DNA of 64,000 nucleotides from Paractinoplanes aksuensis (GCF_024137025.1 NZ_JAMYJR010000037.1:62001-126000), one strand, 5' to 3'; numbered from the stretch's first letter, positions 16,393 through 25,058 are shown. Made by a program: numbers and translations. The notes: generated from the sequence alone by a model not told the origin.

Positions 16393-17013
16393 GTGACCAA
16401 TACGCCGCTGCGCCCCGCGCGGACCGCGCCTTCGGCGCCGGCCCCGCGTGCTCCCCGGCGCGGGAATGCGCCGTGGGTCGCGACCGGGGTGTTTGTTCTG
16501 CTGATGGCCGGGGTAGGGACATATTTCGCGTACGGGACAAGCGAGGAGACGGTCGCGCCGGTGACGCCCACCGCCACGGCCGGCGAGATCGCCGCGGCGA
16601 CGGTGGAAGCTGCCCCCGCGCAGCCGGTCGTCACCGCCTCCGAGGGAACGCTTTTCGTCTCGATCAGCAAAACCGAATGCGGCGCGGCGACAGTCGGCCC
16701 GGCCGACCTGCCGCTGGCCGCCGAGGGTGAGTTCTGCCTGGTCACCATGGCCGTGCGGAACACGGGGAGGGAGCCTCGCCTGCTCGACCCGGGCGCTCAG
16801 CGCGCGGTCGACGAGCACGGCCGCTCCCATAGGGTGGCCGAACAGGCCGCGGTATTCGTCAACGATCAGGATCCGTCGCTCCTCGACCGGATCCCGCCGG
16901 GTGCGACCCGGTACGGCGTGCTCCCGTTCGACGTGCCGAAGGGGGCTCGGCTCGCAGTTTTCATGCTGCACAAGTCGCCGCACAGTACGGGTGTCCGGGT
17001 GCCGTTGTCCTGA
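16393..17013 (+). CDS. Membrane-anchored DUF4352-like extracytoplasmic protein
   Basis: 206-residue protein with a Pro/Ala-rich cytoplasmic N-terminus, one membrane helix (WVATGVFVLLMAGVGTYFAY) and an extracellular beta-sandwich-like domain. FCLVTMAVRNTGREPRLLD and RAVDEHGRSHRV are in the pattern of DUF4352 proteins (cell-surface Ig-like fold). Two cysteines (TECG ... EFCLV) may form a disulfide. GTG 16393 is chosen because AGGAGG lies 4 nt upstream. Function unknown. Confidence 0.75.
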   Translation: MTNTPLRPARTAPSAPAPRAPRRGNAPWVATGVFVLLMAGVGTYFAYGTSEETVAPVTPTATAGEIAAATVEAAPAQPVVTASEGTLFVSISKTECGAATVGPADLPLAAEGEFCLVTMAVRNTGREPRLLDPGAQRAVDEHGRSHRVAEQAAVFVNDQDPSLLDRIPPGATRYGVLPFDVPKGARLAVFMLHKSPHSTGVRVPLS

Positions 17014-17249
17014 TCACAGGCATATATCAAAAATCCACCGTCACCGATCGAGTGCGTAAATCGCATTCTTTTCGCCGATGGGCGAGGGTGATTGTGCGAT
17101 TTCGGCCCCGAAACATTCCGGTCGTGTGTTGGCATGGTCGTCGGAATTAACGAGTAGTCCGGGTTCCCCATGCTGCCCTCCCGAGGGTGGCGCCGGCGCG
17201 GCGCACGCTATTGCCACGCCGAAGGGATTCGCGCGAGTGCCCCGGACCG

Positions 17250-18302
17250 ATGTCGGAGGCAACACTGCACTGTCCGTCCCCGAGCCGGGCCCTGACCGCC
17301 GGCGCGATCGCGCTGGCCGTTATTTCACCGGCTCTAGACCCTGTTGAGCACGCCGCCGAGGCTGTGCCGCCCGCCAACCCGGTCGGTCCCGAGAACTTCC
17401 GTCTGGAGGAGCGCACCAAGACTGCCGAGCGTGCTTCCCGCGCCACCCCCCGGCGCTTTTCGCTGGCCCGCCGGGCCGCGCCCGAGGCCCGGCTCCGGGC
17501 CAACCCGTTCGCCGCTCCCGACGGCGGCCAGGCCCTGCGTACGGCCGTGGAGCTGGCCGTCGTGGACGAGCGGGAGGCCCTGCGTCTGCCCGAGACACAG
17601 GCCGCGGTCGACGTCCGGAACAGCCTGCGGGGCGATCCGGCCCAGGTCGACGAGGCCCTCCCGGTCGAGGCCGACACGGACGCCCTGCTGGCGGCGGCCG
17701 AGCGGACCGCTCGCGAGCTCGCCGCCCGCCGGGCCCTGAAGGAGCGCAAGGCCAAGCTGCGCGCTCTGCGGGACGCTCAGCGGGTCGCGGAGCTGGCGGC
17801 CGAGAGCCCGGGAGCTTTCGACCGGACCTACAGCCGGAGTTTCGACCGGACCTACAACCGGAGCTACAGCCGGAGTTACGACCGGAACTCGTCGCGCCAA
17901 CTGCGCTCGGTGACCGTCCGGCACGCGCAGTCCAAGCCCCAGGGGCAGCGGGTCATGCAGCTGGGCAGCGGGATGACCGCGGTCATCGCATTCGCCCGGT
18001 CCCAGGTCGGCAAGCGTTACGTGAGCGGCGGCATGGGGCCGGGTGGCTTCGACTGCTCCGGCTTCACCAAGCGGGCGTACGCCCTGGCCGGCATCCGCCT
18101 GCCGCACTCGTCCGGCGCGCAGGCGGCCCGTTCACGGTCCGTCTCGCGGGCCCAGGCCCGCGCCGGCGACCTGGTCGTCGGGCCCGGCCACGTCGGCATC
18201 TACATGGGCCGCGGCATGATGATCGACGCCGGCAACCACCGTACGGGCGTGGTCTACCGCAAGGTGTACTCCGGCCTGCGTACGGCGCGCATTGCCCGCT
18301 GA
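17250..18302 (+). CDS. Secreted NlpC/P60 cysteine peptidase with Arg/Tyr/Ser repeat linker
   Basis: 350-residue exported cell-wall peptidase. After a hydrophobic N-terminal signal (ALTAGAIALAVISPAL) comes a long charged helical region (about residues 40-190), an imperfect repeat rich in Asp-Arg-Tyr-Ser, and a C-terminal NlpC/P60 domain. Catalytic Cys269 is in FDCSGFTKRAY, His314 in VGPGHVGIYMG, and the polar third residue around DAGNHR. Such enzymes cut D-Glu-mDAP bonds in peptidoglycan. ATG 17250 is the best in-frame start; no strong Shine-Dalgarno. The actinobacterial c-di-AMP riboswitch often found before such genes is not evident. Confidence 0.87.
   Translation: MSEATLHCPSPSRALTAGAIALAVISPALDPVEHAAEAVPPANPVGPENFRLEERTKTAERASRATPRRFSLARRAAPEARLRANPFAAPDGGQALRTAVELAVVDEREALRLPETQAAVDVRNSLRGDPAQVDEALPVEADTDALLAAAERTARELAARRALKERKAKLRALRDAQRVAELAAESPGAFDRTYSRSFDRTYNRSYSRSYDRNSSRQLRSVTVRHAQSKPQGQRVMQLGSGMTAVIAFARSQVGKRYVSGGMGPGGFDCSGFTKRAYALAGIRLPHSSGAQAARSRSVSRAQARAGDLVVGPGHVGIYMGRGMMIDAGNHRTGVVYRKVYSGLRTARIAR
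17817..17889 (+). repeat. In-frame imperfect tandem repeat in NlpC/P60 gene
   Basis: About 73 bp made of repeated units like TTCGACCGGACCTACAACCG and AGCTACAGCCGGAGT, encoding FDRTYSRSFDRTYNRSYSRS and so on. It forms a basic, aromatic linker immediately before the catalytic domain and could change copy number by slippage. Confidence 0.8.
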
Positions 18303-18311
18303 CCGTACGAA

Positions 18312-18348
18312 CTGACCCTGTCCTGCTGTCTCAGCGGGGCAGGGTCAG
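18312..18348. terminator. Bidirectional hairpin between convergent genes
   Basis: Arms CTGACCCTGTCC / GGGCAGGGTCAG (one bulge) lie between the NlpC/P60 stop and the last codons of the opposite histidine kinase gene; the right arm overlaps the kinase's 3' end. Confidence 0.6.
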
Positions 18349-19527
18349 TCGCACGGAGGTACCCTCCCCGGGCTCGCTCTCCAGGTGCACGCTGCCGTGG
18401 TGCGCGTCGACGATCGACTTGACGATGGCCAGGCCGAGACCGGGGCCCTGAGCCGCCATCACCTCGGCCGCCGTGCACCGGTAGAACCGGTCGAAGACGT
18501 GCGGCAGCTCCTCGGCCGCGATGCCCACCCCGGTGTCGGTGATCAGCAGCTCGGGCTCGCCCTCGGCGATCGAGTCGACCGTGATCTCGCCGTCCGGCTG
18601 GGTGAACTTGATGGCGTTGACCAGCAGGTGGTTGAGCACCTGGGCCAGCCGCTTGGCGTCGCCGCGGGCCGGCACCGGGTGGGCCGTGCGGTCGCGCAGT
18701 TTGACCCCGCGGTGCTCGGCCAGCGCCCGGCAGGCGGTCACCGCCTGGTGCGCGAGGTCGGCCAGATCCACCTCGGCCAGGTCGAGCTGGATGCGGTCCT
18801 CGGTCATCTTGGCCACCATCAGCAGCTCGTCGATGAGCCGCAGCAGCCGGTCGGAGTTGCGCGACATCACCGACAGGAAGCGGCGCGAGGTCTCGGCGTC
18901 GAAGTCGTCCTCGAGCAGCATCTCGAGATAGCCGCGGATGGTCGACAGCGGCGTCCGCAGCTCGTGGCTGACGGTGGCCAGGAACGTGTCCTTCATCCGG
19001 TCGACCTGACGCATCCGGTCGGCGATCTCGCCCGCGTGCCGGGCGTATCGCCGCAGCTCCAGCTGCACCGACGCGTGCCGGGCCAGGCTGCGCAGGGCCC
19101 GCCGCTGCGCAGTGGTGAGCACCCGGGGCTCCCGGTCGAGAACACAAACCGTTCCCACCGCGTACGTGCCATCGAGCACCACCGGCGCACCGGCGTAGAA
19201 CCGGATGCCGAGCGACTCGATCCCCGGGTTGTCGGCGAACCGGTCGTCCTGTCTCGCGTCCGGCACCTCGAGCAGGTCGTGCGAGGTGATCGTGTGCGCG
19301 CAGAAGGAGAGGTCGCGGGGCATCCCGACGAGTTCCGTGCCGACCTTGGCCTTGAGCCACTGCCGGTCGCGGTCGACGAGGCTGACCAGACCCACCGGCG
19401 TGCCACAGATCTGCGACGCGAGCAGGGCGATGTCGTCGAAGTCCTCTTCCGGCCCGGTGTCGAGCACCTGAGCGTCGTGCAGGGCCGCGAGCCGGCCGGG
19501 CTCATCGGGAGGCAAAGGAGCCCTCAT
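18331..19527 (-). CDS. GAF-domain sensor histidine kinase (orphan)
   Basis: 398-residue cytoplasmic sensor kinase. Residues about 20-160 form a GAF domain (LVDRDRQWLKAKVG, then the SFCAHTI segment typical of GAF sensors). The phosphoacceptor is His188 in ATVSHELRTPLSTIRGY. The ATPase domain has the N-box LLVNAIKFTQ, the G1 box DTGVGIAAEELPHVFDRFYR and the G2 box GPGLGLAIVKSI. No membrane segment is present, so the ligand or redox signal is intracellular. No response regulator gene is near, making it an orphan kinase. Confidence 0.92.
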   Translation of the reverse strand: MRAPLPPDEPGRLAALHDAQVLDTGPEEDFDDIALLASQICGTPVGLVSLVDRDRQWLKAKVGTELVGMPRDLSFCAHTITSHDLLEVPDARQDDRFADNPGIESLGIRFYAGAPVVLDGTYAVGTVCVLDREPRVLTTAQRRALRSLARHASVQLELRRYARHAGEIADRMRQVDRMKDTFLATVSHELRTPLSTIRGYLEMLLEDDFDAETSRRFLSVMSRNSDRLLRLIDELLMVAKMTEDRIQLDLAEVDLADLAHQAVTACRALAEHRGVKLRDRTAHPVPARGDAKRLAQVLNHLLVNAIKFTQPDGEITVDSIAEGEPELLITDTGVGIAAEELPHVFDRFYRCTAAEVMAAQGPGLGLAIVKSIVDAHHGSVHLESEPGEGTSVRLTLPR

Positions 19528-19848
19528 CTCCCGATCGTCTCACTCCCCGCACCCGATATGGCCTGATTCGTCGGACAGCTGCGGGCGTACGTCCTGGAAC
19601 AGCAGTCGGCACCCGCATCGAGTGCGGGTGCCGACTTGCTATCTCGACCAGACGCGGGGATCTCTGCCGCTCACACCCGGTCGGATGTCAGACAGAAGCA
19701 TCACCCGGCCCCCCGGTTTACGTACGCACCAGCTGTGCGTCCGCCCGATCGGGTGACAGCGCGCCGTCACGTGAGCGAAAGGCGGGCGATACGTGGACGG
19801 ACTACTGTTCGTGCGGAGAAGGTCCGAATCTCGCCGGAGGACATCGCC
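19528..19848. other. Divergent intergenic region with orphan strong hairpin
   Basis: 321 bp between two divergently transcribed genes (kinase and PEBP). It holds a perfect 14-bp inverted repeat at 19604-19617 / 19623-19636 (AGTCGGCACCCGCA, 5-nt loop) followed by TTGCTATC. Neither flanking gene can end here, so the hairpin may terminate a small RNA or protect a transcript. No tRNA or coding sequence was seen. Confidence 0.55.
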
Positions 19849-20379
19849 ATGAGCCTCGACCGCGCCGAAGCCCCGGATCCGTACGACATCCTGCCTCCGG
19901 TCCCGGCCTTCACGCTGACCAGCACCGATGTGACCGACGGGCGGCCGCTCGACGAGTTGTTCGCGCACACCAGCGCCGGCGGCAAGAACCTCTCGCCCCA
20001 GCTCGCGTGGTCCGGTTTCCCGGCCGAGACCCGCGGATTCGCCGTCACCTGTTTCGACCCGGACGCGCCGACCGGCAGCGGCTTCTGGCACTGGGTGCTG
20101 GTCAACCTGCCGGCCTCGACGACCGAGCTGCCACGCGGCGTCGATCCCCTGCCCGACGACGCGTTCTGCGTCCGCAACGACTACGGCGAGCGCACTTACG
20201 GCGGGTCCGCCCCGCCGCCCGGCGACCGGCCCCACCGCTACGTCTTCGCGGTGCACGCCATCGACGTCGACAAGCTCGAGGTGCCGGCCGAGGCCACGCC
20301 CGCCTACGTCGGCTTCAACCTGGCCTTCCACACGCTGGCCCGCGCCACCGTGCGGCCGACCTTCCAGGTCAAGGCCTGA
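19849..20379 (+). CDS. YbhB/YbcL-type PEBP (Raf kinase inhibitor-like) protein
   Basis: 176-residue phosphatidylethanolamine-binding-protein fold. LSPQLAWSGFPAETRGFAVTCFDPDAPTGSGFWHW carries the conserved ligand pocket (DPDAP and WHW, positions about 65-88), and GERTYGGSAPPPGDRPHRYVF the second conserved strand. ATG 19849 has CGGAGG upstream. Bacterial members are small cytoplasmic proteins with poorly known ligands. It stands alone. Confidence 0.9.
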   Translation: MSLDRAEAPDPYDILPPVPAFTLTSTDVTDGRPLDELFAHTSAGGKNLSPQLAWSGFPAETRGFAVTCFDPDAPTGSGFWHWVLVNLPASTTELPRGVDPLPDDAFCVRNDYGERTYGGSAPPPGDRPHRYVFAVHAIDVDKLEVPAEATPAYVGFNLAFHTLARATVRPTFQVKA

Positions 20380-20405
20380 TTTCCCGTACGACAGTGAGGC
20401 GCGCG

Positions 20406-20433
20406 AAAAGGCCGCCGGAGTGACCCGGCGGCC
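20406..20433 (-). terminator. Terminator of the methyltransferase gene
   Basis: Arms GGCCGCCGG / CCGGCGGCC with a 6-nt loop; on the minus strand the hairpin is followed by TTTT. It lies between two convergent genes. Confidence 0.75.
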
Positions 20434-20448
20434 TGGTGCGGTGTCGTG

Positions 20449-21165
20449 TCAGGCGGAGGGCGTGCGCGCCACGACGAAGACGGACTGCCCGAACGGCGGC
20501 TTCATGATGCTCTCGGCCGCCTTGGTCACCGGCAGCACGAGCGAGTCGTACACCTTGACCATCGGGCCCTCCTTCGGCGCCAGCTTGAAGATGCTGGTCG
20601 CGCCGTAGTAGCCGATGAGGCCGAGCGCGTTCGCGTAGTGCAGCTTCTCGATCTCGAGACCGGCGTCGCTCATCGCCGCGCGCATCGTCTTCTTGGTGTA
20701 GCGGCGGATGTGCCCGGTCGCGATGTCGACGTTGCTCATCGCGAACATGAAGGCGGGCACGATGATGATGACCCGGCCACCGGGGCGCACCAGGTCGGCC
20801 ATGCTGCGCAGGGCGCCGACGTGGTCCTCGATGTGCTCGAGCACGTTGTACGACACGGCGGCGCTGTACTCGCCGTTCGCGTCGGGCGACGGCAGCAGCA
20901 TCTGCCGCACGTCGATGTTCGGGTAGTCGGCCATGCGCTCCTTGAGCAGCACGAGCCGGTCCGGGTCGGCTTCGGTCGCCGTGAACCGCGGGAGGTGCTC
21001 CGCCCACTCGATCGCGTAATCCCCGAGACCGCTACCGATCTCGATCGGGTTGTCCCCGAGGTACGGAAGAGCGAGCTCGACGAACCACCGGCGGTGGTTC
21101 ACGGCCGTGGCGAGGCCTTCGAGCACTTCGGACTGGATCCGCTGGTCTCCAGTGATGTCTGCCAT
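20449..21165 (-). CDS. Class I SAM-dependent methyltransferase
   Basis: 238-residue methyltransferase. Motif I is IEIGSGLGDYAIEWAE, followed by the acidic residue in ATEADPDRLVLLKE; VSYNVLEHIEDH and LVRPGGRVIIIVPA are the later conserved strands. The start ATG 21165 has GAGGGAA upstream. The C-terminal part (from about residue 175) is hydrophobic and could contact a membrane lipid. It is divergent from a GT-C-like membrane protein, so a role in envelope glycolipid or polyprenyl chemistry is conceivable but not shown. Confidence 0.87.
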   Translation of the reverse strand: MADITGDQRIQSEVLEGLATAVNHRRWFVELALPYLGDNPIEIGSGLGDYAIEWAEHLPRFTATEADPDRLVLLKERMADYPNIDVRQMLLPSPDANGEYSAAVSYNVLEHIEDHVGALRSMADLVRPGGRVIIIVPAFMFAMSNVDIATGHIRRYTKKTMRAAMSDAGLEIEKLHYANALGLIGYYGATSIFKLAPKEGPMVKVYDSLVLPVTKAAESIMKPPFGQSVFVVARTPSA

Positions 21166-21405
21166 ATGTAAGGTTCCCTCGTCTTGCCGATCCGAGCTGA
21201 CAGCGGGACCGGACGAGTTAACCATCCGGCGCGCGTATCCGAAAGTTGAGGCCGTCCTCGGCCCGCATTATTTGCCTGATTGATACATGGCGAACCTGGG
21301 TACTCCCGCCGGTTCGGCCCCGAATACGACGTTCATATCGGCTCGATCACGCGTGGGCAGCTCGTCACAGCAACGTTACCAACCTCGGTTAGGCTCGCCC
21401 ACGCT

Positions 21406-23391
21406 ATGACGATTACGGGTATTGACTCGACAGGCCAGCCGGCTGGCGGGAACGTGCTGCCGCCCCGTCAAGTGACCGAAGCCGACGAGCTCGAAGCCGA
21501 GCTGATCGCGCTCGGCGCAGACGCTCCGACGACCTCTCCGACCACGGTCGAGCCCGACGTCGAAGCGGCTCCGGAGCAGGTCGGGAGGCCTGCTAAACCC
21601 TGGTGGCGGCGCCGGCCGGACTGGCGCGACATGGTGGCGGCAGCGACGTTCGTCGTTGTCGCGTTCTATCTCACAGCGCCGTTGTGGCTGAATCTCGATC
21701 ATCAGTTGCGCGACGATCCGCAGGATCAGGCTTTCTTTGAGTGGATGCTGGCGCATGGTGCCCGCGTGCTCACCGATGGCGCATATCCGTTCTTCTCCGA
21801 TCGCATGAATTACCCCGATGGGGTGAACATGATGGCCAACACCTCGGTGTTGGCCATATCGCTGCCGATGACGCCGGTCACGCTGTTGTTCGGCCCCCAT
21901 GTGTCGTTCAACTTATTTCTCACTCTGGCGTTGGCACTCACCGGTATCTCGTGGTATTTCGTGCTCTCCCGCGCGTTCGTCTCATCGCGACTCGCGGCCT
22001 GGGTCGGCGCTCTCTTCTGCACCTTTGCCCCGAGCATGGTTTCGCACGCCGGCGGTCACCCGAACATCGTCTCGCAATTCCTGGTCCCGCTGATCATCTG
22101 GCGCACGCTGCGCCTGCGGCAGCCCGGCCGGGCCGTGCGAAACGGCCTGATCATGGCCGCGCTGCTGATCTGGCAGGCGTTCATCAACCTCGAGATCCTC
22201 TTCATGACGGCGGTCGGACTGGGCGTGTTCTGCCTGATCCTGGCCATCTCGCGGCGCAAGACGCACCCCGGCGAGACCCGCCGGTTCCTGCGGGGCCTGG
22301 CCGTGGCCGGCACCGTCACGCTGGCCGTCCTGGCCTACCCGTTGGCAGTCCAGTTCTTCGGTCCGCAGAGTTACCACGGCCTGCCGCAGTTCGTCCGCAA
22401 CTTCGGCGCCGACCTGGGCTCGTTCACCGCCTATTCGAGCCACTCCATTGCCGGTAATGCGGTGATCGCCGAACGACTGGCCCAGAACCCGGCCGAGGAA
22501 AATGCGTTCTTCGGCTGGGGTCTGATGATTCTCTTCGTCGGTCTGCTGGTCTGGATGCGCCGTTCGGTGGCGGTTCTCACGTTGGGCGGGATCGCGGTTC
22601 TGTTCGCGGCGATGTCGCTCGGACCGCGTATTTTCCTGAACGGCATCAACACTGGCATCCCCGGCATCTGGGCTGTTCTGCACAGCGTTCCGGTGCTCAA
22701 CTCGGCCGTGCCGACCCGGTGGGCCATGGCCATCGCGCCGATCGTGGGCATCCTGCTCGCCCTCGGGGTGCAGCGCGCCATCGACCTCATCCGCGCCCAG
22801 CCGGCCGCCCGCGGCCCGGTTCGGGTCGCGATGATCACGGCCGTCGCCATGGCGCTCGTGCCCCTCGTACCGGTGCCGCTCAAGACGGCCCCGATGGCGC
22901 CGGTCCCCGAGTTCGTGACGTCGGGCGCCTGGAAGCAGTTCGTCGACGACAACCACACGGTCGTCGCGTTGCCGCTGCCCGACTCGAGCTACCCCGACCC
23001 GCTGCGCTGGACCGCGGTGACCGGCCAGGACATGCGCATCGCCGGGGCGTACGCGTTGCTGCCCAACCAGAACCCGCTCAACCCGGGCGACCGCACCGCG
23101 CTGTTCGCGCCGCCGTGGCGCCCGACCAGCGGCCTGATGGCCTCGATCCGCCAGGGCAACCCGATCCCCGAGATCAACGACACCCGCCGCGAGATGACGC
23201 TGGCCGACCTGCGCTATTGGAAGGCGGGCGCGGTCGTGCTGACCCCCCAGGTCCGCGACATCGAGATGCTGCGCACCATGACCGGCCTGCTCGGCTACCA
23301 GCCCACCTGGACCGGCGGCGCCTGGGTCTGGGACGTCCGCCACCTGGTCGACGACCCCGACGCCGTCTTGACCGGCCCCGACATCGGCTGA
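21406..23391 (+). CDS. Polytopic membrane protein, GT-C glycosyltransferase-like
   Basis: 661-residue membrane protein with a cytoplasmic N-terminal tail of about 70 residues and ten or more helices, then a C-terminal extracellular domain of about 170 residues. The first external loop has an acidic motif (DDPQDQAFFEWMLAHGARVL), the place of the catalytic acid in GT-C glycosyltransferases that use polyprenyl-phosphate sugars. ATG 21406 is preferred to an upstream start at 21280, which would put the promoter-like TTACCA/TAGGCT elements inside the gene; TAGGCT ends 10 nt before the ATG, suggesting leaderless transcription. Donor and acceptor are unknown. Confidence 0.75.
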   Translation: MTITGIDSTGQPAGGNVLPPRQVTEADELEAELIALGADAPTTSPTTVEPDVEAAPEQVGRPAKPWWRRRPDWRDMVAAATFVVVAFYLTAPLWLNLDHQLRDDPQDQAFFEWMLAHGARVLTDGAYPFFSDRMNYPDGVNMMANTSVLAISLPMTPVTLLFGPHVSFNLFLTLALALTGISWYFVLSRAFVSSRLAAWVGALFCTFAPSMVSHAGGHPNIVSQFLVPLIIWRTLRLRQPGRAVRNGLIMAALLIWQAFINLEILFMTAVGLGVFCLILAISRRKTHPGETRRFLRGLAVAGTVTLAVLAYPLAVQFFGPQSYHGLPQFVRNFGADLGSFTAYSSHSIAGNAVIAERLAQNPAEENAFFGWGLMILFVGLLVWMRRSVAVLTLGGIAVLFAAMSLGPRIFLNGINTGIPGIWAVLHSVPVLNSAVPTRWAMAIAPIVGILLALGVQRAIDLIRAQPAARGPVRVAMITAVAMALVPLVPVPLKTAPMAPVPEFVTSGAWKQFVDDNHTVVALPLPDSSYPDPLRWTAVTGQDMRIAGAYALLPNQNPLNPGDRTALFAPPWRPTSGLMASIRQGNPIPEINDTRREMTLADLRYWKAGAVVLTPQVRDIEMLRTMTGLLGYQPTWTGGAWVWDVRHLVDDPDAVLTGPDIG

Positions 23392-23403
23392 AAACCCTCG
23401 TAC

Positions 23404-23433
23404 GGCGTCATGCCCCCAGTCGGGCGTGACGCC
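23404..23433. terminator. Hairpin after membrane protein gene
   Basis: Arms GGCGTCATGCCC / GGGCGTGACGCC with one mismatch and a 6-nt loop, 12 bp after the stop. The rest of the gap to 23569 shows no gene that I can support. Confidence 0.55.
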
Positions 23434-23569
23434 GACCAGGGTGCCGGAATGGCGAGCCGCATTGGGGACATGGTGATCGACTGCGGCGATCCCGAGGTCA
23501 TGGCCCGAGGGCAACGAGTTCTGCCTGATGTCCAAGCGGATCCCGGCCGAGCCCGAGCCCTTCCGCGAC

Positions 23570-24082
23570 TTAAAAGGCCTCGATGGGGCCGTGGGAGCCG
23601 GCGGCGTAGGCCAGGTCTTGCATCAGGCGCAGGATGCGGGGCCAGTGCCGCTGGACGATGAGGTCGGCTTCGACCAGCAGTTCGTCGCGGGACTTGGTTG
23701 CGTCGACCAGGGCCTTTTCCAGGGCGCCCTTGTGGTTGCCGGTCAGCCAGTCGAGGTTCTCGTCGCTGTCGTGGCCCAGCGCCTGCAGGTAGCGGACTGA
23801 CGCCGAGAGTGAGCCGAGCTCGGTCAGCGCGGCGAAGTCAGGGCCGGCCGAGCCGTCCTTCTCGTACAACACAGAGCCCATGAAGATGCCGGGCGGCGCG
23901 GGCTGGATCTCGTGGACCCTGGCGCCCAGATGCACGCTGACGATGCTGCGCCCGGCCAGGCCCGCGAGCAGGATGCCGGTCGAGATCTCGTCGACCTTGG
24001 CCGGCTGCAGGACGTCAGCCGGGTAGGCGACGACCAGGGGGCCGGCGCCACCCACGAATTGGAAGGGTCTCACGCAAGGCAC
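23570..24082 (-). CDS. Conserved-looking hypothetical protein
   Basis: 170-residue soluble protein. Start GTG 24082 (a second GTG at 24073 is possible). The first half is beta-rich (FQFVGGAGPLVVAYPADVL, then IVSVHLGARVHEIQPAP), the second helical (SVRYLQALGHDSDENLDWLTG). I recognise no family. It lies 40 bp after the fhuF-like gene on the same strand, so it could be expressed with it. Confidence 0.6.
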   Translation of the reverse strand: MPCVRPFQFVGGAGPLVVAYPADVLQPAKVDEISTGILLAGLAGRSIVSVHLGARVHEIQPAPPGIFMGSVLYEKDGSAGPDFAALTELGSLSASVRYLQALGHDSDENLDWLTGNHKGALEKALVDATKSRDELLVEADLIVQRHWPRILRLMQDLAYAAGSHGPIEAF

Positions 24083-24122
24083 TGTAGAACTATCGCCGAA
24101 CCGCTTCGACGCCGGAGGCCTG

Positions 24123-24923
24123 TCAGCTTTTGATGCAGCAACCCTTGCAGACCTTGGGCTGGGGGAGGGTGAAGGCCAGGCAGCAGGTCTTGCGCTGGAC
24201 GTCGAGCTTGCCGGTGGCGTCGGGGAACAGTTCGATCAGGTCTTCGACGCCGAGGGCGCGGTTCAGCTGGGCGATGGTCTCGACCGAGCGGCCGGGCAGG
24301 ACGTCGGCCGAGCGCAGGACCCCGTACGCGACGCCGGACGAGAGCGAGCCCAGCAGCGTGCGCTGGCCCAGGCGGACCTGGCCGTGGAGGGCGTCGAGCA
24401 GCGGGGTCAGGTGTTCGTCGAGCAGGGAGCGCCGCAGTTCGGCCAGCAGCTCGGTCTCGTCGGCGACGACCCGCACCTGGGGGTGGCCGGCCAGGGCGAT
24501 CGGGTCGCCAGGGAGCACTGCGACCGGGATGTCGGCCCGCAGGCCCAGGGTGACCAGCGGGCGCGGGTCGGCGAAGTGCACGAGCACGTCGTCGGCGGTG
24601 AGCAGCGGGACACGGCGGGCCGAGGCCCAGCCCAGCACGGCCGGCAGGGCCAGCCAGTACGTGTACGCCTTCCAGGCCAGCGCGGCCGCGGCGTGGGGCT
24701 GCGCGCTCCAGCGACGGCGGGCCGAGTCGAGCAGGGTGGTGAGGTTGTCGCCGGTGAGGGTGCGGGCCGGGAGCCAGCCGGTGGTGTCGTGGACGAGCAG
24801 GTCGGGCGCAACCCCGGGCAACTCGGTGCTGGTGCCGAACATGGCGCGCAGGGTCGCCGTGACCGGGCCCAGGGGCTGGGGTGCGGTGACGGTGCGTGTC
24901 GCGCGGTCGAGAGCAGTGGTCAC
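24123..24923 (-). CDS. FhuF-like ferric siderophore reductase, [2Fe-2S]
   Basis: 266-residue protein with the FhuF C-terminal cysteine motif CC-x10-C-x2-C: Cys247, Cys248, Cys259, Cys262 within KTCCLAFTLPQPKVCKGCC. FhuF proteins bind an unusual [2Fe-2S] cluster and release iron from ferric siderophores in the cytoplasm. The N-terminal two thirds match the helical FhuF body in length. GTG 24923 is the first plausible start; a longer frame reaches 25028. An excellent IdeR/DmdR iron box lies 117 bp upstream (25040-25058), which supports iron repression. Confidence 0.87.
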   Translation of the reverse strand: MTTALDRATRTVTAPQPLGPVTATLRAMFGTSTELPGVAPDLLVHDTTGWLPARTLTGDNLTTLLDSARRRWSAQPHAAAALAWKAYTYWLALPAVLGWASARRVPLLTADDVLVHFADPRPLVTLGLRADIPVAVLPGDPIALAGHPQVRVVADETELLAELRRSLLDEHLTPLLDALHGQVRLGQRTLLGSLSSGVAYGVLRSADVLPGRSVETIAQLNRALGVEDLIELFPDATGKLDVQRKTCCLAFTLPQPKVCKGCCIKS

Positions 24924-25039
24924 AGTGTGTGTCCGCTCTGCGGCGCCAGCGTAACCGTGGTCACCGCATTCACCTCGCCGAATAGATAGGGACCACGGCG
25001 GCCGATACGCCTCCGTGACGACGACCAACCGTACACCTC

Positions 25040-25058
25040 TTAGGCTAGCCTAACCAAG
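25040..25058. promoter_or_regulatory. IdeR/DmdR iron box upstream of fhuF-like gene
   Basis: TTAGGCTAGCCTAACCAAG matches the actinobacterial iron-box consensus (TTAGGTTAGSCTAACCTAA) at 16 of 19 positions, and its core TTAGGCTAGCCTAA is a perfect palindrome. A weaker GGGTTACCTAACCC lies at 25088-25101. Either the fhuF-like gene or the divergent deformylase fusion could be controlled. Confidence 0.8.

Noticed and set aside
17014..17249. Search for a c-di-AMP (ydaO) riboswitch upstream of the NlpC/P60 gene
   Set aside because: The conserved riboswitch core could not be recognised by eye.
17817..17889. Repeat array as CRISPR
   Set aside because: In frame with a gene, imperfect units and no spacers.
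21370..21405. Possible iron box (GGTTAGGCT) before the GT-C-like gene
   Set aside because: Only 13 of 19 matches and no palindrome; more likely a -10 element for leaderless transcription.
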